A stretch of 64,000 nt of DNA from DAINPP01 sp963667315 (GTDB lineage: Bacteria > Thermotogota > Thermotogae > MWEM01), in the NCBI GenBank assembly GCA_963667315.1, contig OY763325.1, positions 1,116,001 to 1,180,000 of the forward strand, in the 5' to 3' direction. The notes below the pieces were generated by a model. That model ran no database searches and had not been told where the DNA came from. It saw only the letters and a program-made list of their open reading frames with translations. Numbering within the stretch: position 1 is the stretch's first letter; each line of letters begins with the position of its first letter. This document shows, in pieces, positions 27,062 to 34,765 of this stretch. Made by a program: the position numbers and the translations under genes.

Positions 27062-28270
27062 GGGTATTCACCTCGATTTTAATACTGTCTTTTCCATCAC
27101 CAACAATAATATTATAATTAAATTCCTTTTTCAATGTTTCATTCTGAAGGTTTTGGATAAATTCATGTGGATAATTAAAATAAATTTTTTTCATATTATG
27201 ATTTGATTTTATGATTTTCGCTATAGTTCCAATATCAGGATGTCCATATCTTTTGCCATTTGTTGATATAAGATAGTTTTCAGAAGTAACTTTCTCTAAC
27301 AAACAAAAATTGTTCATCAAACTTCCATGATGTGAGAGCTTGACAAGATCAAAATCCAATGTATTCTCAAGCTCTTTATATTTCAGTAGCCCTTCTAAAA
27401 CAACATCCTCATGCGCATCCCCTAAAAAGAGTAGTTTTATATTCTTATATTCCAAAATAAAGGCTATAGAAGCTCCATTACTGTTCGAAAGATCTCTACC
27501 TTCCTGAATTATTTCGTTTCTTAAGAGAGTAAAAATTGAACTTCTCTTAGAAGATATTGGTTCCTGTTCATTAGAAATTATTGGTTTGCGATATTTTAGA
27601 TACATTTCATACGCATCATCAAAAATAATATCATCAGTGATTGAGAAATCAACATCAATTCTTCTCAATTCCCTAATCCATTCTCTTGATAATCTCTTCA
27701 ATTTATTGTTGTTCGGGGATAGCAAAAAAAATTCAGATCATCTTTTTCAATAACACTACTATTATCTATGCTTACAGCCTTAGAATTGAATGATAAATTC
27801 CACCTATTTACTGAGTATCCGTTACCATACAAAACCCCTGCCAAGCTGCTCCCTTGCCTTGCACTTATTTGTTTTTCCTGATTAGTTTCCCGACTACTGC
27901 AGGAATTACTTAAGATAATCCCTTTAAGTTTACGGGCTTCAAAATCTGTCAGTTTTTCTTTTTTTTCTTTTTCAAATTGTAAATGTCTGTACGAATTATG
28001 CCAGACTTCTTTTACCTCAATAATGTTCGGATCATCTGCTTTACCATTCTCTTGAATAAAATCTATAGCACCTTCTATGTGATCTTCATCAATATGCGTG
28101 ATAATCAGTAAATCTATACATTGATTATCGTCTTTAATTTCAATCAATCTCTTTTTGATATAATTCTGGTAAGTAGTCCTATAGCCCATATCGATGAGCA
28201 TATTCATATTATTATCTAATCTGATTAAGAACGCATCTCCATTTTCAGCTGGAAACATTTCTACGAACAT
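27051..28270 (-). pseudogene. MBL-fold hydrolase, split by a frameshift
   Basis: Two frames form one metallo-beta-lactamase-fold protein of about 405 residues. Upstream part: THIDEDHIEG (HxDxDH metal ligands, residues 59-64). Downstream part: LFLGDAHED (Asp ligand), KLSHHGS (His ligand) and GKRYGHP. The break is a run of eight T on the coding strand (27724-27731). With nine T the frame continues as NFFLLSPNNNKLKRL without loss. So either one T was lost, the sequence is wrong, or the run slips during transcription. ATG 28270 has GAGGAG before it. First gene of the operon; similar to ComEC-type MBL hydrolases found beside defence STAND proteins. Confidence 0.75.
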
Positions 28271-28318
28271 ATAATCTCCTCACAAAAATTCCATTCGAAG
28301 TTTATTAACTATATAGTA

Positions 28319-28327
28319 ATTATATCA
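28319..28327 (-). promoter_or_regulatory. extended -10 promoter of the MBL/protease/kinase/Septu operon
   Basis: Minus strand TGaTATAAT, about 50 bases before the MBL start codon. No clear -35. Confidence 0.55.
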
Positions 28328-28366
28328 TTATTATTTCTCGATAACTCTCTTCACTAATAACGATAA

Positions 28367-28416
28367 CGAGTCAACTTTATCCGCAATAATTTTTATTTGC
28401 AGATAAAGTTGACTCG
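28367..28416. repeat. inverted repeat with 15-bp perfect arms
   Basis: CGAGTCAACTTTATC (28367-28381) and its exact complement (28402-28416) around a 20-base AT-rich centre whose GCAA/TTGC ends also pair. No T-run on either side, so not a normal terminator. It lies between the defence operon promoter and the GNAT remnant. Confidence 0.75.
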
Positions 28417-28438
28417 GATTATTGAATAATAAGTATTT

Positions 28439-28681
28439 TCAGTGAATTCTACTAAATAGGAACCGAAAGATATTCTGACCGTCAATTTCATACACATAAA
28501 AGATGTCACATTGACCTATAAATTCAAATAATTCACCTTTGCCTTTTTTCAGTATCAAAGTTTTCAAGTGTTTTTTCAACAACTCCGTCTGTAAAGTACG
28601 CATCTTCTTCGTATTTTTTGAATGTTTCATAAACAAGATTTGCAACTTCTACCTATCACTTTTTTTAAAAGGTCGTATCAT
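28439..28681 (-). pseudogene. degenerate, truncated copy of the GNAT gene
   Basis: The minus strand reads MIRPFKKSDR-stop, then in another frame VANLVYETFKKYEEDAYF…VEKTLENFDTEK, then in a third frame LFEFIGQCDIFYVYEIDG, and then unrelated sequence to a stop at 28439. This matches the N-terminal half of the intact acetyltransferase at 29684-30148 almost residue for residue (MIRPFKKSD, VEKTLENFDTEK, FIGQCDIFYVYEIDG). So it is a duplicated, frameshifted and truncated remnant. The similarity stops after EIDG. It borders the defence operon. Confidence 0.85.
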
Positions 28682-28787
28682 CATCTTTCATCTCTTCATA
28701 AAATCTCAAAAACACGCGTCTCTCCATTAACACTAACCCGTTGTCCATCTTTTTGAACTGATGTTGAACAAACAATATACTACATAG

Positions 28788-29666
28788 TTATAAACTATAC
28801 AATTCATCAAACACATTATAGGACAATCCCTCCAAATACCGGTTATAATTTTTCAGAACAAGTTCATATAAAAATTGACTATAATCATCTTCCTGCTTAC
28901 TGTGAACCGCCCACGCATACTCGGATACTGCATTAATCAAAAATCCAGCATTCATTAACTCGTTATCAATTTCATCAATACCATATCCATTTAAGTAGCC
29001 TTGAATCATTTGCTTTGACTCATTATTAGTATAATTACATTGTTCATCGGTCCAATCATAAATAAAATTAATCGTTCTGGTTACACCTGCAATCGAAGGT
29101 CCAATACAAGGTTCAGCCCAGTCTATGACTTTTAATTGTTGATCGGCTTCAATAATATTGTATGGCATAAAATCCCCATGAAGCAAGACTGCATCATCAT
29201 CCGCTAAACTTTCCAGCAAAATGATCAGCCACTGCTTAACCGAATCATCAAAGAGTTTTGTTTTTTCCACAAAAGGTCTCATAAAGTCTTCGAAGTTAGT
29301 TATTTTGTACATAAAATCTTTCACACTTTTTTGATGCAATTGCTTGTGTAATTTTCCTAAGCGTTCACCGTGATGATAAATATGTTCAATATCTTCTTCT
29401 ATTATCTTTTGATATAATATCCCCTTTACTTCTTCCATGATATAGCCATGACGATTTTCAATCATAGTTTTGCCATAAACTATAGGAACAAAATCAGTTG
29501 TTTCTCCCAAAAATTTAGTCAGTTCAAATTCTCTTTCAAAATCTTCTTCTGTATAAAAGTCTTCTTTAAACAGTTTTACGACTTTACCTTCTTCAAAAAC
29601 AAATACCACGGCTGTCTCCCCTTCACCAACTTTTTGACGCACTCTTTCATTTCTTTTTTGACTCAT
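28788..29666 (-). CDS. aminoglycoside phosphotransferase (APH) family kinase
   Basis: 292 residues. APH/choline-kinase fold with N-lobe VGEGETAVVFVFEEGKVVKLFKE, catalytic loop LLHGDFMPYNII (Asp about 192, Asn about 197) and metal Asp in VIDWAEPCIGP. Substrates of the family range from drugs to sugars and methylthioribose; not assignable here. ATG 29666 follows a G-run (GGGGGGGAAT); an in-frame start at 29693 would overlap the GNAT stop. It follows the GNAT gene by 17 bases, probably in one transcript. Confidence 0.85.
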   Translation of the reverse strand: MSQKRNERVRQKVGEGETAVVFVFEEGKVVKLFKEDFYTEEDFEREFELTKFLGETTDFVPIVYGKTMIENRHGYIMEEVKGILYQKIIEEDIEHIYHHGERLGKLHKQLHQKSVKDFMYKITNFEDFMRPFVEKTKLFDDSVKQWLIILLESLADDDAVLLHGDFMPYNIIEADQQLKVIDWAEPCIGPSIAGVTRTINFIYDWTDEQCNYTNNESKQMIQGYLNGYGIDEIDNELMNAGFLINAVSEYAWAVHSKQEDDYSQFLYELVLKNYNRYLEGLSYNVFDELYSL

Positions 29667-29683
29667 ATTCCCCCCCATCAACA

Positions 29684-30148
29684 TCACAAACATTTCTTCA
29701 TCGGATAAACTTTCAAGCCGTCATAATCGATAATATCCGATGTTTTTTCATACCCCTGTTTCAGATAGAAGTTTACGGCGTGTAAGGTAGCGGTCAACTC
29801 GATGTATTCGCTGCCTTTTTTAATCACCGCTTCTTCAAACGCTTGTATTAATTTTTGACCAATCTTTTTGCCATGGTAATTGCCAGATACAAAGAGAGAA
29901 CTTAATTTATTCTTGTATCCCCGTACAGCACCGGCTATTTTACCATCAATTTCATACACATAAAATATGTCACATTGACCGATAAAGTCATATAATTCAT
30001 CTTCACTCTTTTTTTCAGTATCAAAATTTTCGAGAGTTTTTTCGACGGCTCCCTCTTTAAAGAAAGCATCCCCGTTATATTTTTTAAACGTTTCATAAAT
30101 CAGATTTGCAACATCCACTGTATCACTTTTTTTGAAAGGTCTTATCAT
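29684..30148 (-). CDS. GNAT family N-acetyltransferase
   Basis: 154 residues, single GNAT domain with the acetyl-CoA loop SLFVSGNYHGKKIGQKLI (Q/RxxGxG/A-type) and the typical C-terminal ending AVNFYLKQGYEKTS. Substrate unknown. AAAGGAG precedes ATG 30148. A degenerate partial copy lies at 28439-28681. It sits between the guaA hairpin and the APH gene. Confidence 0.85.
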   Translation of the reverse strand: MIRPFKKSDTVDVANLIYETFKKYNGDAFFKEGAVEKTLENFDTEKKSEDELYDFIGQCDIFYVYEIDGKIAGAVRGYKNKLSSLFVSGNYHGKKIGQKLIQAFEEAVIKKGSEYIELTATLHAVNFYLKQGYEKTSDIIDYDGLKVYPMKKCL

Positions 30149-30168
30149 GAGTTGTCTCCTTTTATATT

Positions 30169-30204
30169 AAAGTAAAGGACGGAATAATCTCCGTCCTTTA
30201 CTTT
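30169..30204 (-). terminator. hairpin after guaA
   Basis: 15-bp perfect stem AAAGTAAAGGACGGA / TCCGTCCTTTACTTT with a 6-base loop; T-rich 3' side in the minus direction (…TTTACTTTAATATA). Likely terminator of guaA. Confidence 0.65.
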
Positions 30205-30260
30205 GTATCATTCAAACTATTTCATTAACGCAATTACAAAAGACCCCTTTATTTCCAGGA

Positions 30261-31796
30261 TTATTCCCATTCAATTGTAGCCGGTGGTTTGGAAGTGATG
30301 TCATAAACAACTCTTCCGACTTCCTTGACGTTGTTTGTGATTCTTCTTGAAGCTTCATCCAGAATGTCATGTGGGATTCTTGACCAGTCGGCTGTCATGG
30401 CCTCCACACTGTCAACTGACCTGAGGGCGATGGTATAACCGTAGGATCTTCTGTCGCCTACAACCCCAACGCTTCTGACCGGAAGGAGTACCGCAAATGA
30501 CTGCCACGCCTTTGTCAACCAGCCGTGTTCTCTTAATACTTCTCTGAAGATGAAGTCTGCTTCTTTGAGGATGTTGACCTTTTCATCCGTGATTTCTCCA
30601 AGACATCTCACGGCGAGTCCAGGTCCAGGGAATGGCTGTCGGTGAACGATATGATTTGGGATTCCAAGGATTTCTCCGATTCTTCTGACTTCATCTTTGA
30701 AGAGGTCTCTGAGGGGTTCTATGAGTGCGAGTTTCATATCTTCCGGGAGTCCACCGACGTTATGATGGGATTTTATCTTGGCTGTTTTTCCCGTCTTTGT
30801 TCCGGCACTTTCGATAACGTCGGAGTAGATGGTCCCCTGTACGAGAAATTCTGCGTCTTCTATGGCATTTGATTCTCTTTCAAATACTCTGATAAATGTT
30901 TCTCCGATAATTTTTCTCTTTTCTTCCGGATCGTCCACACCGTCAAGTTTGGTGAAGAATTCATCCTTTGCATCGACGAGTTTGAATTTCAGTCCGAGAG
31001 CCTTTTTGAAGACTGCCGGCACTTCTTTTTCTTCGTCTTTTCTGAGAAGTCCCAGGTCTACAAAGATATTTGTGAGATTGTCTCCAATTGCCTTGTGTAC
31101 GAGTACAGATGCAACGGAGGAATCTACCCCGCCGGAGAATCCACTGATGACTTTTTTATCGCCAACGACTTCTCTGATCTCTTTTATCTTCTGTTCTACA
31201 AAGTCTTCAAGGTTCCAGCTTGCAGCACATTCACAGATTTCGAAAAGGAAGTTTGAGATGATTTCTTCTCCGTATTCCGTATGTTTGACTTCCGGATGAA
31301 ACTGAAGCCCGTAGAATTTTCCAGAAGCATCTTCGGCAGCGCCGATAACGCCCGTGTCGGATGCCATTGTGATGTCGAAGCCTTCCGGCAGCTGTGTGAC
31401 AGAATCTCCATGGCTCATCCATGTGATGAATGATTCGGAACAACCTGAGAAGAATTTAGATTCTTTTTTCTGTTCAACCCCTGTTCTTCCGTATTCTGAT
31501 TTTCCTGTATGCTGTACTTTTCCACCCAATTCCTGAACAAGAAGCTGGAATCCGTAACATACACCAAGGATCGGGATTTTTTCTTTTATGTCGTTAAACC
31601 ATGTTGGCATTTTTGGTGCATCTTCTTCGTATACGCTGTCCGGTCCACCGGAGAGGATGATCCCTTTGATTTCGTCTCCTTCTTTGAGCTGATATTCTGG
31701 TGATACAACTTCCGAGAATACGTGATTCTCTCTTACTCTTCTTGCAATGAGTCTTGTGTACTGTGAACCGTAGTCCACGATGATGATTTTTTCCAT
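30261..31796 (-). CDS. guaA: GMP synthase (glutamine-hydrolysing)
   Basis: 511 residues, full length. Glutamine amidotransferase class I half with the nucleophile region ILGVCYGFQ (Cys about 80) and FHPEV (His) ; then the ATP pyrophosphatase P-loop SGGVDSSVAS and C-terminal dimerisation domain ending PPATIEWE. Converts XMP to GMP using glutamine and ATP in the cytoplasm. ATG 31796 (MEKIIIVDYGSQ) is the usual start; the ORF extends 14 codons further upstream. Preceded by the repeat region 31839-32110. Confidence 0.97.
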   Translation of the reverse strand: MEKIIIVDYGSQYTRLIARRVRENHVFSEVVSPEYQLKEGDEIKGIILSGGPDSVYEEDAPKMPTWFNDIKEKIPILGVCYGFQLLVQELGGKVQHTGKSEYGRTGVEQKKESKFFSGCSESFITWMSHGDSVTQLPEGFDITMASDTGVIGAAEDASGKFYGLQFHPEVKHTEYGEEIISNFLFEICECAASWNLEDFVEQKIKEIREVVGDKKVISGFSGGVDSSVASVLVHKAIGDNLTNIFVDLGLLRKDEEKEVPAVFKKALGLKFKLVDAKDEFFTKLDGVDDPEEKRKIIGETFIRVFERESNAIEDAEFLVQGTIYSDVIESAGTKTGKTAKIKSHHNVGGLPEDMKLALIEPLRDLFKDEVRRIGEILGIPNHIVHRQPFPGPGLAVRCLGEITDEKVNILKEADFIFREVLREHGWLTKAWQSFAVLLPVRSVGVVGDRRSYGYTIALRSVDSVEAMTADWSRIPHDILDEASRRITNNVKEVGRVVYDITSKPPATIEWE

Positions 31797-31871
31797 TCTT
31801 CGCCTCGCTTTCAGGGGTTTGTTTTTTATTCGTGTCAATTTATTACTTTTTTATATAGTTTCAAAAACAAT

Positions 31872-32028
31872 TTGTAGGGGTGATTCACGAATCACCTTTG
31901 TATGTATTGATTTTTGAATTAGTTTCATTAAAAAAATATATTTCTCTTAGTAAAAGGGCAATTCGTGATCTTTCCAAAGGAAAGGTTTCAAGAATTCTTT
32001 GAATTCTCATGAATTTGCCCCTACTTTT
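31872..32028. repeat. MITE-like element / GTAGGGG palindromic repeat
   Basis: In the gap between guaA and kce, GTAGGGGTGATTCACGAAT near 31874 and the complement of ATGAATTTGCCCCTAC near 32008-32023 form imperfect terminal inverted repeats about 155 bases apart. Inside is GGTGATTCACGAATCACC, a perfect palindrome (31879-31896). No coding potential. Related GTAGGGGC/GCAGGGGC repeats occur at 13133 and 48307. Confidence 0.6.
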
Positions 32029-32114
32029 CTGTGTGATTTTATTGTCAAAAATCTAATTTCTTTGTTTATGTTATTTTTTTACTCACTCCACTGTAGGAGG
32101 GAATTTTAAGTGGA

Positions 32115-32942
32115 TTATTTTATTCCGAATAATTCTTTTACTTCTGATGGTTTGGCTACTTCTCTGTTGAGGTTTTTGGCAATGTTGACGACTCTTTCTA
32201 CGAGTTCGGCGTTGCTTTTTGCCAGGACCCCTTTTGAGAGGTAGATATTGTCTTCCATTCCCACTCTGACGTGTCCGCCTGTTGCTACTGCGATGGCTGC
32301 CATGTTGAGTTCCTGTCTTCCGATTCCAGCTACGCACCAAGTAGCGTTTTCAGGAATCATATTTTTCATGAGAACGAGGTTTTCAACGGTTGCAGGAATC
32401 GCTCCTGGAACTCCGATAACAAAATCGAAGTGATAATGATCTCTTTTAACGTGTTCTTTCTGGATAAGCCAGTTCGCAAAATGGACATGTCCGACTTCAA
32501 AACATTCGAACTCCGGCATGATGTTGTTCTTATCGAGTTTGTCGGCAAACGCGATAACCATTTCTTTTGTGTTCATGAATACATCGTTTCCGAAATTGGA
32601 GGTTCCCGTTGAGAGCGTTGCCATATCCGGTTTGGACTGTATACTTTCAATTCTCTGTTCCGCTGTCATCCAGGTTGCTCCACCCGTTGAAACCTGTACG
32701 ATAAGTTCAGGTGCTTTTTCTCTGATCATGTTGACGGTTTTTGTGAAGATTTCGCCATTTTGTGTTGGGTTTCCCTCTTCGTCTCTGACGTGAAGGTGAA
32801 CGATACTAGCTCCCGCATCATAACATCTCTTCGCTTCATCTGAGAGTTCTTCCGGTGTTGTCGGCAGATATGGGTTGTCTTCTTTCATGACCTCTGCACC
32901 GCAGATTGCAGCTGTGATGATGAGTTTATCAAATTTTGCCAT
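32115..32942 (-). CDS. kce: beta-keto acid cleavage enzyme, 3-keto-5-aminohexanoate type (Kce)
   Basis: 275 residues, BKACE family (DUF849) TIM barrel. Zinc site motif HLHVRD (His46/His48 region), VSTGG, PEFECFEVGH, and VRVGMEDNIYL. In lysine fermentation this enzyme cleaves 3-keto-5-aminohexanoate with acetyl-CoA to give acetoacetate and 3-aminobutyryl-CoA. The next enzyme of that pathway, Kal, is encoded directly upstream with a gap of 4 bases. The specificity within BKACE is inferred from this pairing. AAGGAAG precedes ATG 32942. Confidence 0.85.
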   Translation of the reverse strand: MAKFDKLIITAAICGAEVMKEDNPYLPTTPEELSDEAKRCYDAGASIVHLHVRDEEGNPTQNGEIFTKTVNMIREKAPELIVQVSTGGATWMTAEQRIESIQSKPDMATLSTGTSNFGNDVFMNTKEMVIAFADKLDKNNIMPEFECFEVGHVHFANWLIQKEHVKRDHYHFDFVIGVPGAIPATVENLVLMKNMIPENATWCVAGIGRQELNMAAIAVATGGHVRVGMEDNIYLSKGVLAKSNAELVERVVNIAKNLNREVAKPSEVKELFGIK

Positions 32943-32946
32943 GTTA

Positions 32947-33345
32947 TCAGACTTCCTTTTTATTTCTCTGTTTGTCTTTTGGGACTACACATGTTCCACT
33001 TGCTCTACAAACGAGAATCGGTTCTGTCAATACGTTACAGGCACTGTCTTGTTCCGGAAGTCTTGCGTTTTCCACAACTTTCCATGCTTCGAATTTCATC
33101 TTTCTGGATGTGTTGCCCTCTTTATAAATCCAGCCCTTTGCCTCTATGTAGTCACCCGCATATACAGGTGCCATGAATTCTACTTCGTCATAAGCCTTGA
33201 AAAGGCCTTCATCTCCATCGTTGATGATAAGAAGTTCTGTTGCAACATCTCCGAAGAGTTGAAGCATTTTTGCTCCGTCAACGAGTTCTCCGGCGTAATG
33301 TGCGTCGTGTAAGCTCATTCTTAATCTGATCATTGTTTCTACCAT
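32947..33345 (-). CDS. kal: 3-aminobutyryl-CoA ammonia lyase (Kal)
   Basis: 132 residues, hot-dog fold. Diagnostic Kal segment RLRMSLHDAHYAGELVDGAK and QLFGDVATELLI, with the following VEFMAPVYAGDYIEAKGWI typical of hot-dog thioesterase/lyase proteins. It releases ammonia from 3-aminobutyryl-CoA to give crotonyl-CoA in lysine fermentation. GGGGGT lies before ATG 33345. In operon with kce; the remaining lysine genes (kamA, kamDE, kdd) are not in this window. Confidence 0.85.
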   Translation of the reverse strand: MVETMIRLRMSLHDAHYAGELVDGAKMLQLFGDVATELLIINDGDEGLFKAYDEVEFMAPVYAGDYIEAKGWIYKEGNTSRKMKFEAWKVVENARLPEQDSACNVLTEPILVCRASGTCVVPKDKQRNKKEV

Positions 33346-33367
33346 GTTTTTACCCCCGAATATTGTT

Positions 33368-33393
33368 AGAGCGGAATCTTAAGATTCCGCTCT
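33368..33393. repeat. 26-bp perfect palindrome between obg and kal
   Basis: AGAGCGGAATCTT directly followed by its complement. A T-run follows only on the plus strand (TTTTGTTAATTTT), while both neighbours are on the minus strand, so it is not a typical terminator for obg. Confidence 0.6.
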
Positions 33394-33403
33394 TTTGTTA
33401 ATT

Positions 33404-34750
33404 TTATTTATCTTCGAAAAATTCGTATTCTTTGCCGTTGATGATGACGGTATCACCTTCCATGATACCTTTTCTTTTAAGCCAGGTATTCATTTTACTG
33501 TTTTTCAATATCTGCATGAAGCGTTCCTGTCCATCGTAGTTGTTCATGTTGATACGCTCCAGAAGCATGTCAACCTGTTCACCCCCGACTTCGAACACGC
33601 CTTCTTCCGGCTGAGTAATATCCAGTTTAATTCTGTCAGGGATCGGGAAGTCAAGTGGTTTGACTTTTGGAAGTTTTGTGATTTCATCATCGACAAACAT
33701 GATGTCTTCGTGTTCTTCTTCCTCTTTTGCCTTCTCTGCCTGTCTTCTTTCCTGAACTGCCCGGTAAAGATAATCCACCAGTTCTTTTGTCCCTCTCCTC
33801 GTAACAGATGAGATGACGAATACTTTCTTGCCCATCGCTTCAAATTTTTCCTTTGTGTCTTCGATGACTTCGTCAATTGATGCATCAGCTTTTGAAAGGG
33901 CGATTATTTCGTCTTTTTTTGCCAGCTCTTCACTGTATTTAAGCAGTTCATTTCTGATCTTTTGATAATCTTCAATCGGATCAGGTCTCTCTGACAATGA
34001 GCAATCCACCAGATGTACCAGCATTGCCGTTCTTTCAACATGTCTCAGGAAGTAGAAGCCCAGCCCGGCACCTTCATGCGCGCCTTCGATAATTCCGGGA
34101 ATATCCGCCATAAGGAATGACCCTTTACCATGATAGTCCACAACACCAAGATTTGGGGACAAAGTGGTAAAGTGATAATCCGCTATCTTTGGTTTGGCAT
34201 TGCTGACAACTGAGATGAGTGTAGATTTCCCGACGCTTGGATAACCGAGAAGTCCAACATCCGCTATCATCTTGAGTTCCATAAGCAGATTTTTTTCTTC
34301 CCCCTTAACACCGTTTTCACTCATACGCGGGGCTCTGATTCTGGAAGTCACAAATCTTGTGTTCCCTCTTCCACCTCTTCCACCACGTACGATGCAGACA
34401 ATCTTATTCTTTTTATCCAGATCTGCCAGCACTTCTTCAGTCTCTGCATCTTTTACAACTGTGCCTATAGGAACATCCAATACGACAGCTTCCCCATCTG
34501 CACCGTGTTCGTTGGAACCTCTGCCATTTTCACCATCAGGCGCAAAGACATGTTGATTGTATCTGTAATCGAGCAGGGAGTTGATACGATCTGTCGCTCT
34601 GATAAAAACATGAGCGCCATTCCCACCGTCTCCTCCATCCGGACCGCCTTTGGGCACGTATTTCTCACGTCTGAATGTGGAAGCACCGTTTCCGCCTTTT
34701 CCACCTCTGACGACAATCTTGACTCTGTCAATAATTTTTGGTTCTTTCAA
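33404..34750 (-). CDS. obg: Obg/CgtA GTPase
   Basis: 448 residues, complete. Gly-rich Obg domain (1-160: VVRGGKGGNGASTFRREKYVPKGG split motif), G domain with G1 GYPSVGKST, G3 DIPGIIEGAHEGAGLG and SKAD, and a C-terminal OCT domain (about 355-448). Ribosome-assembly GTPase, essential. Starts at TTG 34750 with AGAGGTG before it. Follows pgi by 15 bases, so these are co-transcribed. Confidence 0.97.
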   Translation of the reverse strand: MKEPKIIDRVKIVVRGGKGGNGASTFRREKYVPKGGPDGGDGGNGAHVFIRATDRINSLLDYRYNQHVFAPDGENGRGSNEHGADGEAVVLDVPIGTVVKDAETEEVLADLDKKNKIVCIVRGGRGGRGNTRFVTSRIRAPRMSENGVKGEEKNLLMELKMIADVGLLGYPSVGKSTLISVVSNAKPKIADYHFTTLSPNLGVVDYHGKGSFLMADIPGIIEGAHEGAGLGFYFLRHVERTAMLVHLVDCSLSERPDPIEDYQKIRNELLKYSEELAKKDEIIALSKADASIDEVIEDTKEKFEAMGKKVFVISSVTRRGTKELVDYLYRAVQERRQAEKAKEEEEHEDIMFVDDEITKLPKVKPLDFPIPDRIKLDITQPEEGVFEVGGEQVDMLLERINMNNYDGQERFMQILKNSKMNTWLKRKGIMEGDTVIINGKEYEFFEDK

Positions 34751-34765
34751 TTTGCACCTCTAATC

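Noticed and set aside
28439..28645. Small independent gene
   Set aside because: It is one frame of a broken GNAT duplicate, as shown by residue-for-residue match with 29684-30148.
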